64,000 nucleotides of DNA from NCBI RefSeq assembly GCF_009724245.1, contig NZ_WNNK01000003.1:333436-397435 (forward strand), read 5' to 3'. Position 1 is the first letter of the stretch. Each line of letters opens with the position of its first letter. Shown one piece after another: positions 47,701 to 53,951 of the stretch. A model generated the notes under the pieces. That model had not been told where the DNA came from, made no database searches, and worked only from the letters and a program-made list of their open reading frames with translations. The stretch is from Pseudomonas spelaei (lineage in GTDB: Bacteria; Pseudomonadota; Gammaproteobacteria; Pseudomonadales; Pseudomonadaceae). The position numbers and the translations under genes were made by a program.

Positions 47701-48349
47701 GATCATGACCACCTTTGGCGGGTCGATCATGGGCTGGTCGGCCGAGGGTGACATCAACGCTGGCCGGGGCTCCAAGACCACCGTGGTGTATACGCCGCCC
47801 CGGCGGATCTATGACAACTGGGGCAACGTCAGCCTGTCGCCATCGGTGCCGAGTACCGGTGCGGGGATTGCCACGCTTAACCCGATTCCTGAGGTGCCGG
47901 CGGGGGATATCGACCTGATCGCGCCGTTGGGCACCATCGATGCGGGGGAGGCGGGGATTCGGGTGTCGGGCAATATCAACATTGCGGCGTTGCGGGTGGT
48001 GAACGCGGCGAATATCCAGACCCAGGGCAAGTCGTCCGGGGTGCCGGTGTCGGCGGCGGTGAATACCGGGGCGATGACGTCGGCCAGTGCGGCGGGGGCG
48101 GCGGCGTCCCAGGCGGCGGAGGATGCGGCGCGTAATCAGCAGGCGGCGGCGCGTCAGGGCAGGGCGTCGATTGTCACGGTTGAGGTGTTGGGGTTTGGGA
48201 CGGAGCCGGTGCGGCGTGGGCCGGATTCGGCTTCGACGTCACCGGTGTATAACCCGGACAGTCCGGTGCAGGTGCTTGGGGCTGGGCCATTGAGTGACCA
48301 GGCGCGGGCGCAGTTGACGGATGAGGAGCGGCGGCAGATTAGTTTGTAG
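35789..48349 (+). CDS. pdtA: Giant two-partner-secretion exoprotein PdtA (filamentous haemagglutinin-like)
   Basis: 4186 residues. The N-terminus is a signal peptide (helix PLAHAIALLLVAGSAQG). The TPS secretion domain is about residues 120-330 (KAILNWETFNVGRNTTVDF, then MIMNRNGVVFSGTSQVNVRN; the classic NPNG is NRNG here). A very long Gly/Asn-rich beta-helix follows. A short-repeat hydrophobic stretch lies at about 2770-2935 (LPAGTVL, LVAGSQL, MTLIAGTRLP), and two C-x6-C pairs lie at about 3052 and 3104. The late part resembles the DUF3739-type end of this family, followed by an Ala/Gln-rich tail. No CDI-type toxin end is seen. AAGGA precedes the ATG. Export should use PdtB. Confidence 0.92.
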   Translation: MVRCKPTVNVNAQGPGGQTILRLKPLAHAIALLLVAGSAQGATAFSSGWFAAKGASQAATAARPGAQMPGMPPPLSQQTRVNQQLQRSLSTLNTSVAAIAAQQAAQAAGRQAALGQISNIPDGLGKGGLQVDNSLTQGWTNAKSPVQNQAGGKTTVAIEQTADKAILNWETFNVGRNTTVDFQQQSNWAALNRVNDPNARPSEIQGQIKGAGTVMIMNRNGVVFSGTSQVNVRNLVAAAATITDEQFTQRGIYVDASGTQPTFTEAAGKVEVQRGALIQTHNPATSTDAGGYTLLLGSEVENAGTIITAKGQTTLAAGDSFYIRRGVGTGGNDRSTTRGNEVATSLKAGSSAGKVSNSGLIMASTGDITLTGHQVQQNGVALASTSVDTRGTVHLLNSAGDKTGSVTLGEGSTTAILLDSGTSTALNSQRDNGLVKLDGLSVNLITGQFNNLSSLADRTDQSRVEIVSGGTVDFQKGSITLATGGQVAVTAGQRSLVRDGAMIDVSGAVGVKVAMESNNIKINVQGNEQRDASVNREGGKLINNDVWVDLRELVFVPAGTNGYATDRWYTAGGLLEVGGYLGTQGHSVGEWMAQGGTLTFTGKELVTQAGAQLNLSGGTVDVQGGYIQQSWLKGPDGRLYELSKAPGDILYTGFYKGFEDTSARWGRTDLYYNPLIASQRRYEAGYTVGRDAGKLVVGTSSAVLEGQLISDVFQGDRQTQAPNINLDGYQQSQKTMAQRAQLIIGQYTPIFNKSTGTLRYGLTPAMDQVLIEGNTQKIAEGLDLTSALPSERQGKLVLDSDQLNGFQLGAIKVGARQQIEVNGVLNVAAGGDITLYGPQVKLNANLTAKGGSINAGNVLNQVNLNSNNVVGDVILAGQGRVDVATGVKLDASGRWNNLALEPQVTEGVAYANGGKVSLRSTGDVKLASGSLVDTSSGATIGLDGKVSGGKGGSVTLGAFGALELGGEIRGYGVSGGGTLALQARKVLIGDGARDAGTLQLAGDFFNKGFSAYDITGNEGLIVADGTQVDVTTPVYRVGEQGTTTPSGSDLASVMERWTPELYQQDALKSVLTQRRGAGLTLTAGRQESTAAQLATTALTVGQGAVINVDPGQAINLRSVGQLTLDGTLNAWGGSVSLGGLATPPQTLEQANAIGHGRSIWVGEHALIDATARAATAVDNRGRNYGLVRDGGKITVGGTIDLATGIAKASDVFVVVREGARLEASGTQALLNIPGQGAVGVNSNGGSISLASNNGLYLDGSFIARAGGAGAAGGSLTVALESPNYDRFVATDRVLKGRELHLGQTHQAQNLAATAEQAAGSLEYGHGRLGVDQVSSGGFDNLALMSNGLMSFDGDVSLSMGQSLRLFSAAYSLSESADAHSRVNLSAPYLLLGGMNTPGLDPYVRPVILLPKPSLRATEAQFTAGGNFIDVRGSVLFGSNGSLRQADSSLVGVERRGFDQVNLTSQGDLRFLAGTNANEVATGISTQLLTQGDMTLRAAQLYPGTEASARVIAGYQSELNSANMTFSPTRTLTIGRIGDVDVAVPYSAFGRLQLGAATVRQGGVVRAPLGLISMGNMGSNLVQLLPGSLTSVSGKGLVLPYGGTVDGQVYQYNGQTVRFLGQGAVVGNELSVGVILGGKSIAVLPDATLDLSGGGELLGAGFISGRGGSTDARYNPLVQFGANSGFVLPGLATNPVYAIVPGAQPTAAPLAPEGGAVAPLMGQQVTIGAGVPGLPAGTYTLMPSTYALMPGAFRVEINGLAGEGSDPATRLMRNGSWSTAGHLSIADTGISKSTASQLILTSADTLRRYSQYNETGYAQFARADAARLGVPRPMVEVDAKTLKLALHPGSGAEAFSFQGIGHFDAADGGYGGAVAVRNMSDSGLEVVKAGQPASHSFSGVTLNAESLNALGASRLILGGLTLVEYGQSGNYITFAGNVNTPRGSIILREGATLAAPEVLLASNSGEILLEQGASINTLGRGKASYDARDGFTYQVANMLAVSNGVLNVLSTSQGQEVSDGIRLGVCASAVCSGQTALYSEGSVVALTDSTFQLGDQVRYGTRHLNLGVNSINLGSAEALAAVAGSRLPAGLTLTQPLLDRLLRGDTQLGAPALETLQLSARDSVNFYASTTLDTYDPVTGKSLLDNLMLSTPAIYGLGGVDDVATLHTANLIWLGATTPPGAVVAGGAGTGSGRLDINAERIEFGYGAFAQPSTTKTFDRLALGFANVNLNASERITANHKGSLSVYQSQGAYDPIKGFQYNGGNLSILTPLMTGEGGSVNRLTAGGAIDVGASAGPRGMANGQGAELSLQGDSIRLASAVVLPSGKVSLGARGDVVLTDSALIDVAGRAIAFNDVTRYGWGGEVLLDSRNGNILQAAGSTIDLSAKHNQAGKLRAVALDAAGGVVDLQGKILGSSTGYYDAGGTLMPYQAGTVEIQAQRLADSGSLDQQFASLNQRLNEGQVFGARSFQLKQGDLTIGNGLKAGAISVSVDNGSLRVNGVVDASGERVGSINLAGKHGLTLDSGAVLDAHGSKLRVDSYGKIIDSPNRAMVVLGSGNGLLTLAEGTRIDLRHGTQTPSGNDGRNRGTLELNAPRLINTDGTSNDIAIDARGRLDILGARSINLNGMVSYDDAVEKTDPTASGRPYQVIDQAYLDGKHALSTAFINAALLNNNLLQNKLAGLNNPTYADVFHLRPGVEIVSKTPDGDLVVQGDVDLSGYRYASLNPHSQKTSVYGSGESGSLTLRAGGDLNIYGSINDGFAPPPVTVDDKGWVLLPGTDFTGGDIVVPGNGVTLADGTAFPAGTVLNYDLPIKGMTLIAGTRLPVRATLAQNLVLPAGTVLAAAVRDASGNVLWAAGTLLGQAQTLVAGSQLDAGSLLTQGTSLKAMTWPKGVPLPFVSAPARPADNIVSLNGNIPLPRGALIPSGTNIKLPDGVESVQLRPEVAGRQGKLWAISPMLAEGSQSWSLRLVAGADTEAADSRILQAHPRSGDLHLADSHYGMFAKKLPPQGVQVWSAQAVLELGPDGEGLDIKEGEPIDQALLDDLNQGKIEDFCGTFPQYCATKTQYVWTNDAVDELGVEAGTVITDAFIKGLGIPGMETVEDVCTQVPSFCLAQGDTKYEATPSSARFSVIRTGTGDLDLLSAGNLSMDSLYGVYTAGTSSTATYKGDPYNQPKVLGADKTVLNDPGSYFEQFVNGSADSLYRAWYPEAGGNLTLNVGGNLTGNIIGSATSSLRPNPQDRGTDSAGVDNWLWRQGSGTVNTGGQAQPTAWWVNFGSYTADGGAVDKLVGFTGFGTLGGGDLDVRVGGDAGLLQRMAGNTLLSSVNPRSQGLVLAVGSTGRVANDGSSLQLTGGGDLRVRIGGALNPGNNPGADDQNGMLVDIRGNAQLFGTTTGSIELTYGSVVSAHSPGETRAFDSLQATRGRAGGGMTLVPGDATFSLATLGDLVVHDVIDPGRVVLANKSSFTRGAEQGTGESWFSLWTGHTAIDVFSAGGNLAPNVSGRASDLAIVYPSIVRATAASGSLYYGKAVAIDTNDVNYSSPLLLAPGSNSELQFLAHDSIYAGGMFVTPSAADPGIMATPWQTAFVGRIGGQIVTGGSNLSTNGSSSNSNPLPLFVFGSATASAASNISTQPSRFYALTGDLLGVSSGRIISFSPNPGDLHAGQTWYEGGGPVWMMAGRDIVSSGSRFNTAASPEYIQSTGNLFIHNNPNDISIVSAGRDILYSNFQVAGPGALEVTAGGNILMSGRPVSSGGEVSITSLGPVMSGDNRPGASIVMQAGAGPNGPDYRRFVEAYLDPSNQLVAGEPLTLQGQKVAKTYEKELATWLAERFGFVGDTDQARAYYAALPAEQQRVFARDLYFAELKAAGREYNQNGGVRQGSYVRGRAAIAALFPDKDVAGNPITYKGDITMFGGSGVHTDFGGSIQMLTPGGGQTFGIEGAAPPSTAGVITQGAGDIQLYSMGSILLGQSRIMTTFGGSIMGWSAEGDINAGRGSKTTVVYTPPRRIYDNWGNVSLSPSVPSTGAGIATLNPIPEVPAGDIDLIAPLGTIDAGEAGIRVSGNINIAALRVVNAANIQTQGKSSGVPVSAAVNTGAMTSASAAGAAASQAAEDAARNQQAAARQGRASIVTVEVLGFGTEPVRRGPDSASTSPVYNPDSPVQVLGAGPLSDQARAQLTDEERRQISL

Positions 48350-48418
48350 GGTTTTCAGGGACCTCTCGTTGTATTTGGGGCGATCAGTGATCGCCCATTT
48401 TTTTGGGTGGGGGTAGGG

Positions 48419-49223
48419 TACATATCCGTTGCTGCGGTCACGGCGGCTATTGGTTCCGCTCTTACAGCGGGTCACTTTTGAAAAGAGCCCAAAAGTAACC
48501 AAAAGGCTCTTGCCCCACCACTTGGCACCTCGCTAGTGCTCGGTGTGCCCTCACTCCGGCATTACTCCGTGGGCCGCCGCGACGGGCCATCCATGGCCCA
48601 ACGCGGCTAAACCGGCGTCCTGCCGGTTTACCCACTCCGTAATACCTGCGTTCGGCCATCGTGGTTTAACGGGGCGCCTAAGATCAAAATCAAAAGCACG
48701 GCGGCCTGAAAGCCGACCTGAGTGGTAGAAGCAAAGGCAAGGCCCAGCAAGGGCCAGAGCGAAAGCAGATCTGCTTTTCTGTGGGAGCTGGCTTGCCTGC
48801 GATGGCATCACCTCGGTGTTCCTGAAAGACCGAGTTGCCTGCATCGCAGGCAAGCCAGCTCCCACAGTCGACCGTGCCCGCGTTTGATCTTGCCTTTGCT
48901 TCACACCACTCAAGCCGGCCGGTAGGCCGCTGTGCTCTTGATCTGCTTTTGACTTTGATCTTAGGCGCCCCGTTAAACCACGCTGGCCGAACGCAGGCAT
49001 TGGTCCGTGGGTAAACCGGCAGGACGCCGGTTTAGCCGCACTGGGCCAGGGATGGCCCATTGCGGCGGCCCACGGAGCAATGCCGGAGTGAGGGCATGCC
49101 GAGCCTAGGCGAGGCACCGAGTGGTGGGGCAAGAGCCTTTTGGTTACTTTTGGGCTCTTTTCAAAAGTGACCCGCTGTAAGAGCGGAACCCATAGCAGCC
49201 GTTACCACAGCAACGGATATGTA
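48419..49223. repeat. 805-bp foldback element with nested REPIN, between pdtA and phdA
   Basis: The left arm (about 48419-48742) starts TACATATCCGTTGCTGCGG and the right arm (about 48889-49223) ends with its inverted counterpart CAACGGATATGTA. The arms match imperfectly over more than 300 bp. No transposase lies inside. Open frames in both arms give near-identical Pro/Ala/Ser-rich peptides (MGHPWP...AAKPAS), which are repeat artefacts. The whole 1,017-bp pdtA-phdA gap contains this element plus the phdA promoter. Confidence 0.85.
48779..48867. repeat. REPIN at the centre of the foldback element
   Basis: Perfect 26-bp inverted arms, CTGTGGGAGCTGGCTTGCCT... at 48779-48804 and its complement at 48842-48867, around a 37-bp spacer. 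It belongs to a different arm family from those at 7157 and 34299. Confidence 0.9.
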
Positions 49224-49256
49224 CACCCCCTCCAACAACCCACGAATGAAGCTTTT

Positions 49257-49309
49257 ATGACAAAAGTTCGGTAGTCCCCAGCCACTCCCGTCTTGCCTAT
49301 GTAACGCGC
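49257..49309 (+). promoter_or_regulatory. Candidate phdA promoter/operator element
   Basis: ATGACAAAAGTTC at 49257-49269 and TATGTAACGCGC from 49298 parallel the pdtA upstream sequence (35699 and 35744). It lies directly after the foldback element, so phdA appears to keep its own promoter. Confidence 0.45.
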
Positions 49310-49366
49310 TTGAGGAGGCCGCAAGGCAACTTTTCGGCCAGTGACAAGATGCCAGGAGTGGAGCAA

Positions 49367-49978
49367 ATGGGCACTATGGAACGCTACTCGAAAGTGGGTA
49401 TGCAGGAGCTGGATCAGCGCCTGTCAAAGATCGTCGAAGCCGCCCGCAAAAAGCCGGTCTCGGTCTATCGCTACGGCGCACCCTGGGTCTGGATCGTCTC
49501 CCAGGATGACTGGCAAAGCGCCTTGAAAGAAGTCTCCAGCTACATCCCTGCGGGCCATTCGCTGGTGCTGCTGCGCCCGCAGATCGACGACGTGTTCGAC
49601 CAACACCGCGACCTGCTCCAGGCCCTTAACGTCGAGCCCGGCCTGGTGATCGCGCCACGCACGGTGCTGCAGGTTCTCTTGCTGCAACTGCTCTATTCAG
49701 TCCCCAGCGAACAGCAACTGCACGAACAGCTCAATTACAACCTGCTGTTTCGCTGGTTCGTCGGACTGGACCTGAGCCAGAAAGTCTGGAGCGCGGCCAC
49801 TTTGCGGCGTGACATCGCCACGCTGCTGGATGACCCGCGCGCAGTGCAACTGATCCAGAAAATCATTGGTGAAGTGTTCTGCGGCGCCTTGCTGCACATG
49901 CCGGAGTTCTCGCTGAACTTCGCCCTGCTGCACACCTGGCTGGCACGCCACGGCGCTACCTCGACCACCAGCAATTGA
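49367..49978 (+). CDS. phdA: PhdA-like protein: Phd-type N-terminus plus transposase-like segment
   Basis: 203 residues from the ATG at 49367 (AGGAG 8 bp before). Residues about 4-50 (MERYSKVGMQELDQRLSKIVEAARKKPV is the start, then SVYRYGAPWVWIVSQDDW) resemble the Phd/YefM antitoxin fold. Residues about 95-160 (LLLQLLYSVPSEQQLHEQLN, FRWFVGLDLSQKVWSAATLR) match the N-terminal domain of IS5-type transposases. P. aeruginosa PhdA (PA0691) sits at the same place and has been linked to preventing lysis and eDNA release in biofilms. No toxin gene is adjacent. The stop overlaps the long form of pdtB. Confidence 0.82.
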   Translation: MGTMERYSKVGMQELDQRLSKIVEAARKKPVSVYRYGAPWVWIVSQDDWQSALKEVSSYIPAGHSLVLLRPQIDDVFDQHRDLLQALNVEPGLVIAPRTVLQVLLLQLLYSVPSEQQLHEQLNYNLLFRWFVGLDLSQKVWSAATLRRDIATLLDDPRAVQLIQKIIGEVFCGALLHMPEFSLNFALLHTWLARHGATSTTSN

Positions 49979-50052
49979 GTCGGCCAAACGCTGTGCAAAC
50001 AGCGACGGCCAGTTCCCGGTATCCGGGTTTTTCGAGCATTTCAGGGGGCGGT

Positions 50053-51675
50053 GTGGAGCATCTGTTCAAGTCGACGTGGCCGCTCGGTACCGGGCGTTGC
50101 CTGGCGCTGTGCTGGTTGGCGCTGGGGGCGTTGGCGCAGCCGGCGCAAGCCGAGGAAGAGGGCACTCAGCCTGAGGCACCGGTGCGTCTGGTGGACGTCA
50201 ATGAGTACTTCGTGCGCGGCAATACCGTGCTTGATGCGCGGGCCATCGAGGAGGCGGTGTATCCGTTTCTGGGGCCGCAAAAGTCTCTGGGGGATATCGA
50301 AGGCGCCCGTGATGCCTTGCAGAAGATCTATCAGGAACGCGGCTACCAGTCGGTGTTTGTCGAGTTGCCGGAGCAGAAGGTTGATGACGGCATCGTTTAC
50401 CTGCAAGTCAGCGAAACCAAGGTAGGCCGGGTGCGGGTGGTCGGTGCCAAACACTATTCGCCGGTAGAAATTCGCGACGAGGTACCGGCGCTGAAGGAAG
50501 GCGCGGTACCGGACTTTGCCCGCGTGCAAACCCAACTGGCCGGCCTCAATCGGGGTGCCGGGCGCCAGGTCACGCCGCTGGTTCGCGAAGGCCAGCGCCC
50601 GGGCACCATGGACGTCGACCTGCAAGTGGAAGACCAGAACCCCTGGCACGCCAGCATCGGCCTGAACAACGACTACAGCGCCGACACCGAGAAGCTGCGC
50701 AGTGTTGCCACCCTGGGTTACGACAACCTCTGGCAACTGGGCCACAGCATTTCCCTGACCTACTTCACCGCGCCCCAGGACAGCTCCAACGCCAAGGTCT
50801 GGTCGGGCTCCTACAGCGCGCCGCTGAACGAGCGCTGGACCTTGCAATTCTCCGGTTATCAGTCCGACAGCAATATCGCCACCATCGGCGGCAGCAATGT
50901 GTTGGGTAAGGGCCACTCCTATGGTGTGTCGGCGATCTACAACCTGCCGGCCGGTGGTAATTGGGCCAACTCGTTGTCGATGGGGGTGGACTTCAAGGAC
51001 TTCAAAGAGCAGATGCGTTTCGGCGGCAGCAGCGACCAGATCCCGCTCAAGTACGCACCGATGACCTTCGGCTACAACGGCTATCGCTACAACGAACACT
51101 CACAGTTGGGGCTGGGCCTGAACCTGGTGGTCGGCACCCGCAGCTTTTTCGGCTACGGCAGCGACGACAAGGAGTTCCAGTACAAACGCGACCAGGCCAG
51201 CGCCAGTTTTGCCGTACTCAAGGGCGACCTGAATTACACCTACACCTTCGCCAATGACTGGCAGTCGGCATCCAAGGCCGGTTTCCAGTTGGCCTCCGGG
51301 CCACTGGTTTCCAACGAGCAGTATTCCGCCGGTGGCGCCACCTCGGTACGCGGCTACCTGGCCGCCGAGCGCACCGGGGACGAGGGCTTCTTGCTGTCCC
51401 AGGAGCTGCGCACACCCTCTCTGGCCAAATTTCTCGGCAGTTATGTGCAGGAGTGGCGCTTCTATGCGTTCGCCGAAGGGGCGCGCCTGCGCCTGCACGA
51501 CCCGCTGCCGGAGCAGGAAGACGAATACAGCCTGGCCAGTGTCGGCCTGGGCACCCGCGCCAGTTTGAGCAAATGGTTATCCGGCAGCCTGGATTGGGGT
51601 TACCCGCTGCTCGATGGACCGAACACCCAGAAACAGGACTCGCGACTGCACTTCAGTGTGCAGGCGACTTTCTGA
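50053..51675 (+). CDS. pdtB: TpsB outer-membrane transporter PdtB (FhaC/ShlB family)
   Basis: 540 residues from the GTG at 50053 (AGGGGG just before), giving a signal peptide ending PAQA|EEEG. The frame is open to a TTG at 49975 overlapping the phdA stop, which would add 26 residues ahead of the signal peptide. POTRA domains occupy about residues 40-190 (VNEYFVRGNTVLDARAIEEA, VGRVRVVGAKHYSPVEIRDE). A 16-strand barrel follows, with the loop-6 signature SVRGYLAAER and a terminal Phe (FSVQATF). It should export PdtA. Confidence 0.92.
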   Translation: MEHLFKSTWPLGTGRCLALCWLALGALAQPAQAEEEGTQPEAPVRLVDVNEYFVRGNTVLDARAIEEAVYPFLGPQKSLGDIEGARDALQKIYQERGYQSVFVELPEQKVDDGIVYLQVSETKVGRVRVVGAKHYSPVEIRDEVPALKEGAVPDFARVQTQLAGLNRGAGRQVTPLVREGQRPGTMDVDLQVEDQNPWHASIGLNNDYSADTEKLRSVATLGYDNLWQLGHSISLTYFTAPQDSSNAKVWSGSYSAPLNERWTLQFSGYQSDSNIATIGGSNVLGKGHSYGVSAIYNLPAGGNWANSLSMGVDFKDFKEQMRFGGSSDQIPLKYAPMTFGYNGYRYNEHSQLGLGLNLVVGTRSFFGYGSDDKEFQYKRDQASASFAVLKGDLNYTYTFANDWQSASKAGFQLASGPLVSNEQYSAGGATSVRGYLAAERTGDEGFLLSQELRTPSLAKFLGSYVQEWRFYAFAEGARLRLHDPLPEQEDEYSLASVGLGTRASLSKWLSGSLDWGYPLLDGPNTQKQDSRLHFSVQATF

Positions 51676-51699
51676 CCCTTTTGACGGAGATCCCTTCAC

Positions 51700-53511
51700 A
51701 TGCAACGCCTATTTCTGAGCCTGTTGATCTGCCTGGGTTTCGCACTCCCGGCTACCGCCCATGCCTGGTGGCAGGACGATTGGCATTACCGCAAACAGAT
51801 CTCGGTGGACACCACCGCCCAAGGTGCGGCGATCAGCCAGGCACTGGGCCGCACTGCGCTGCTGGTACGCCTGCACACCGGCAACTTCACGTTCGATGGG
51901 GTCAAGGACGACGGTTCCGACCTGCGCTTTGTCAGTGCCGATGACAAGACGGTATTCAACCACCAGATCGAAAGCTTTGACCCCTTGATGGGCATGGCGC
52001 TGATCTGGGTCGATGTGCCCAAGGTGGAAGGCGCCCAGCGCCAGGATCTGTGGATGTACTACGGTAACCAGAAGGCTCCTGCTGCGGCCAACGGCCAGTT
52101 GACGTTCGATCCGAACTACACCGCGCTCTACCATTTCGACGGCTCCAACGGTATGCCGCCACGGGACACCACGGCCTATGGCAATACCGCGTTGAACGCC
52201 ACCGGTGCCAGTATCGACGGGGTGATCGGTCGTGCGCTGCAGTTCAGTGGCCAACCGTTGCTGTTGCCGGCCAGCCCCTCGTTGCAACACAACGCGGGCG
52301 GGGCCTTTACCTTTAGCGTCTGGTTGCGCCTGGACCAGGCCAGTGGCGAACAACTCGTGCTGGCTCGCCGCGAAGGCACCCAGAGTCTGTTGCTGGGCTT
52401 GAACCAGGGCATGCCGTTTGTGGACGTCGACGGCCAGCGAGCGGTCTCGACCCAGCCGTTGAACCCGGGGCAATGGCAGCACCTGGCGTTCACCGCCGAG
52501 GGTGACAAGGTCACGCTCTACGTCAATGGCCGCGAAACCGCGAGCCTTGCGGCGGCGGTGCCGGCGTTCAATTCACAGATGGCGATTGGCGCTGACCTGC
52601 CAGCGGTAGCCGGAGCACCTGCCAGCACTTACTTGCCGTTCACTGGGGCCATGGACGAGCTGCGGCTGTCCAAGGTCGCGCGTCCGGCCAGCCTGTTGTT
52701 GGCCGATGCCAGTGCCCAGGGCGCCGAGTCGAAACTGGTGGTGTATGGCGTGGATGAAGAACAGTCAGGCTTCGGTTTCGGCAGCCTGGGCTTCTTGCTC
52801 AAGGCCGTGCCGGTGGACGCCTGGGTGATCATCCTGGTGCTGGTGGCGATGATGTTCCAGTCGTGGATCATCATGTACCGCAAGAACCGCATGGTCGGCC
52901 AGGTCAGTCGCGCCAACGAGCTGTTCCGCGAACAGTTTGCGCAGATCGGCACGCGCCTGGAAATGTTCGCCGATGACCAGCCATTGGCCGAACGCCTGAA
53001 CCATTCTTCGCTGTGGCGCCTGTACCTGGTGGCGGTCAAGGAGATCCGTACCCGCCGCGCCCAGGGCGCCGACACCTCGTCGGTCTCGGCGGCCACCATC
53101 GAGGCCATCCGCTGCTCCATGGACGGGGTGCGCACCCGCGAGAACCAGCAACTGAGTTCCAAACTCTCGACCCTGTCCAACGCGATTGCCGGCGGCCCTT
53201 ACATCGGCCTGCTTGGCACGGTGCTGGGGATCATGGTGGTGTTCCTTGGTACGGCCATGGCCGGTGACGTGAACATCAACGCCATCGCCCCGGGCATGGC
53301 GGCGGCCTTGCTGGCCACGGCCATGGGCCTGTTCGTCGCGATCCCCGCACTGTTTGGCTACAACCGCCTGATTACCCGCAACAAGGAAGTCAGTGCCGAC
53401 ATGCGCGTGTTCGTGGACGAGTTCATCACCCGCCTGGCGGAGATGCACGGCGAAAGCCAGTCCAGTGAATCGGCGCATCAACGTGCCCACCACGCCGCCT
53501 TGCCGGCCTGA
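51700..53511 (+). CDS. DUF2341-LamG-ExbB fusion protein
   Basis: 603 residues. Signal peptide about 1-22; DUF2341-like region about 25-125 (WWQDDWHYRKQISVD); LamG/concanavalin-like domain about 145-335 (FTFSVWLRLDQASGEQLVLA, WQHLAFTAEGDKVTLYVNGR). A membrane helix near 370-390 is followed by a MotA/TolQ/ExbB proton-channel domain with GPYIGLLGTVLGIMVVF and AIAPGMAAALLATAMGLFVA. GGAG lies before the ATG at 51700. A carbohydrate- or protein-binding periplasmic head on an ExbB motor is unusual; the P. aeruginosa homologue is the exbB2-type gene beside pdtB. Confidence 0.88.
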   Translation: MQRLFLSLLICLGFALPATAHAWWQDDWHYRKQISVDTTAQGAAISQALGRTALLVRLHTGNFTFDGVKDDGSDLRFVSADDKTVFNHQIESFDPLMGMALIWVDVPKVEGAQRQDLWMYYGNQKAPAAANGQLTFDPNYTALYHFDGSNGMPPRDTTAYGNTALNATGASIDGVIGRALQFSGQPLLLPASPSLQHNAGGAFTFSVWLRLDQASGEQLVLARREGTQSLLLGLNQGMPFVDVDGQRAVSTQPLNPGQWQHLAFTAEGDKVTLYVNGRETASLAAAVPAFNSQMAIGADLPAVAGAPASTYLPFTGAMDELRLSKVARPASLLLADASAQGAESKLVVYGVDEEQSGFGFGSLGFLLKAVPVDAWVIILVLVAMMFQSWIIMYRKNRMVGQVSRANELFREQFAQIGTRLEMFADDQPLAERLNHSSLWRLYLVAVKEIRTRRAQGADTSSVSAATIEAIRCSMDGVRTRENQQLSSKLSTLSNAIAGGPYIGLLGTVLGIMVVFLGTAMAGDVNINAIAPGMAAALLATAMGLFVAIPALFGYNRLITRNKEVSADMRVFVDEFITRLAEMHGESQSSESAHQRAHHAALPA

Positions 53512-53522
53512 GGAGAATCATC

Positions 53523-53948
53523 ATGGCTTCCGTGAATGCCTCCCACGACGATGACGACGACGCCGCTGTCGACAGCATCAACATCACGCCCCTGGTGGAC
53601 GTGCTGATGGTGGTGCTGGTGATGTTCATCCTCACCGCCACTGCCCAAGTCTCGGGGATCCAGATTCACCTGCCGAAGGCCAGCGCTTCGGTGTCGTTGT
53701 CCGAGGCCAAGACCAAGGCCATTTCGGTGAATGACGGCGGCCAGGTGTTCCTCGACGCCTATCCGGTGACCCTCGGCGAGCTGGAAGAGCGACTGCGTAT
53801 CGAGAAAGCGCAGAACCCCGACTTTCCGGTGATCGTGCGCGGCGACGCCATGGTGCAGTACCAGAAGGTGATCGAGGTGCTCGACTTGTTGCGGCGCCTG
53901 GAGCTGTCCCAGGTCGGGCTGGTCACCGGCAAACCGAGCCAGGGCTGA
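53523..53948 (+). CDS. exbD: ExbD-type proton-channel subunit
   Basis: 141 residues. A single N-terminal membrane helix carries the essential Asp (TPLVDVLMVVLVMFILTATA), and a periplasmic ExbD/TolR domain follows. GAGGAG precedes the ATG at 53523, 11 bp after the exbB fusion stop. It should pair with the ExbB fusion to energise the TonB-like protein encoded next. Confidence 0.93.
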   Translation: MASVNASHDDDDDAAVDSINITPLVDVLMVVLVMFILTATAQVSGIQIHLPKASASVSLSEAKTKAISVNDGGQVFLDAYPVTLGELEERLRIEKAQNPDFPVIVRGDAMVQYQKVIEVLDLLRRLELSQVGLVTGKPSQG

Positions 53949-53951
53949 GTG

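Noticed and set aside
47900..48349. CDI-type toxin and immunity gene at the end of pdtA
   Set aside because: No VENN-like motif and no toxin-like variable end; the C-terminus is an Ala/Gln-rich tail, and no small immunity gene follows before the repeat element.
48551..49132. 193-residue minus-strand open frame in the pdtA-phdA gap
   Set aside because: It lies within the inverted repeat element and gives the same repeat-derived peptide from both arms. No ribosome binding site or domain.
48419..49223. Complete insertion sequence between pdtA and phdA
   Set aside because: No transposase frame inside, and the only structure is inverted repeat arms and a REPIN.
49367..49978. phdA as the antitoxin of a toxin-antitoxin pair
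   Set aside because: No toxin-sized partner gene is adjacent; upstream is the repeat element and downstream is pdtB.
49975..50052. TTG start of pdtB overlapping the phdA stop
   Set aside because: It would place about 26 polar residues ahead of the signal peptide. The GTG at 50053 gives a normal leader, although coupling from the TTG cannot be excluded.
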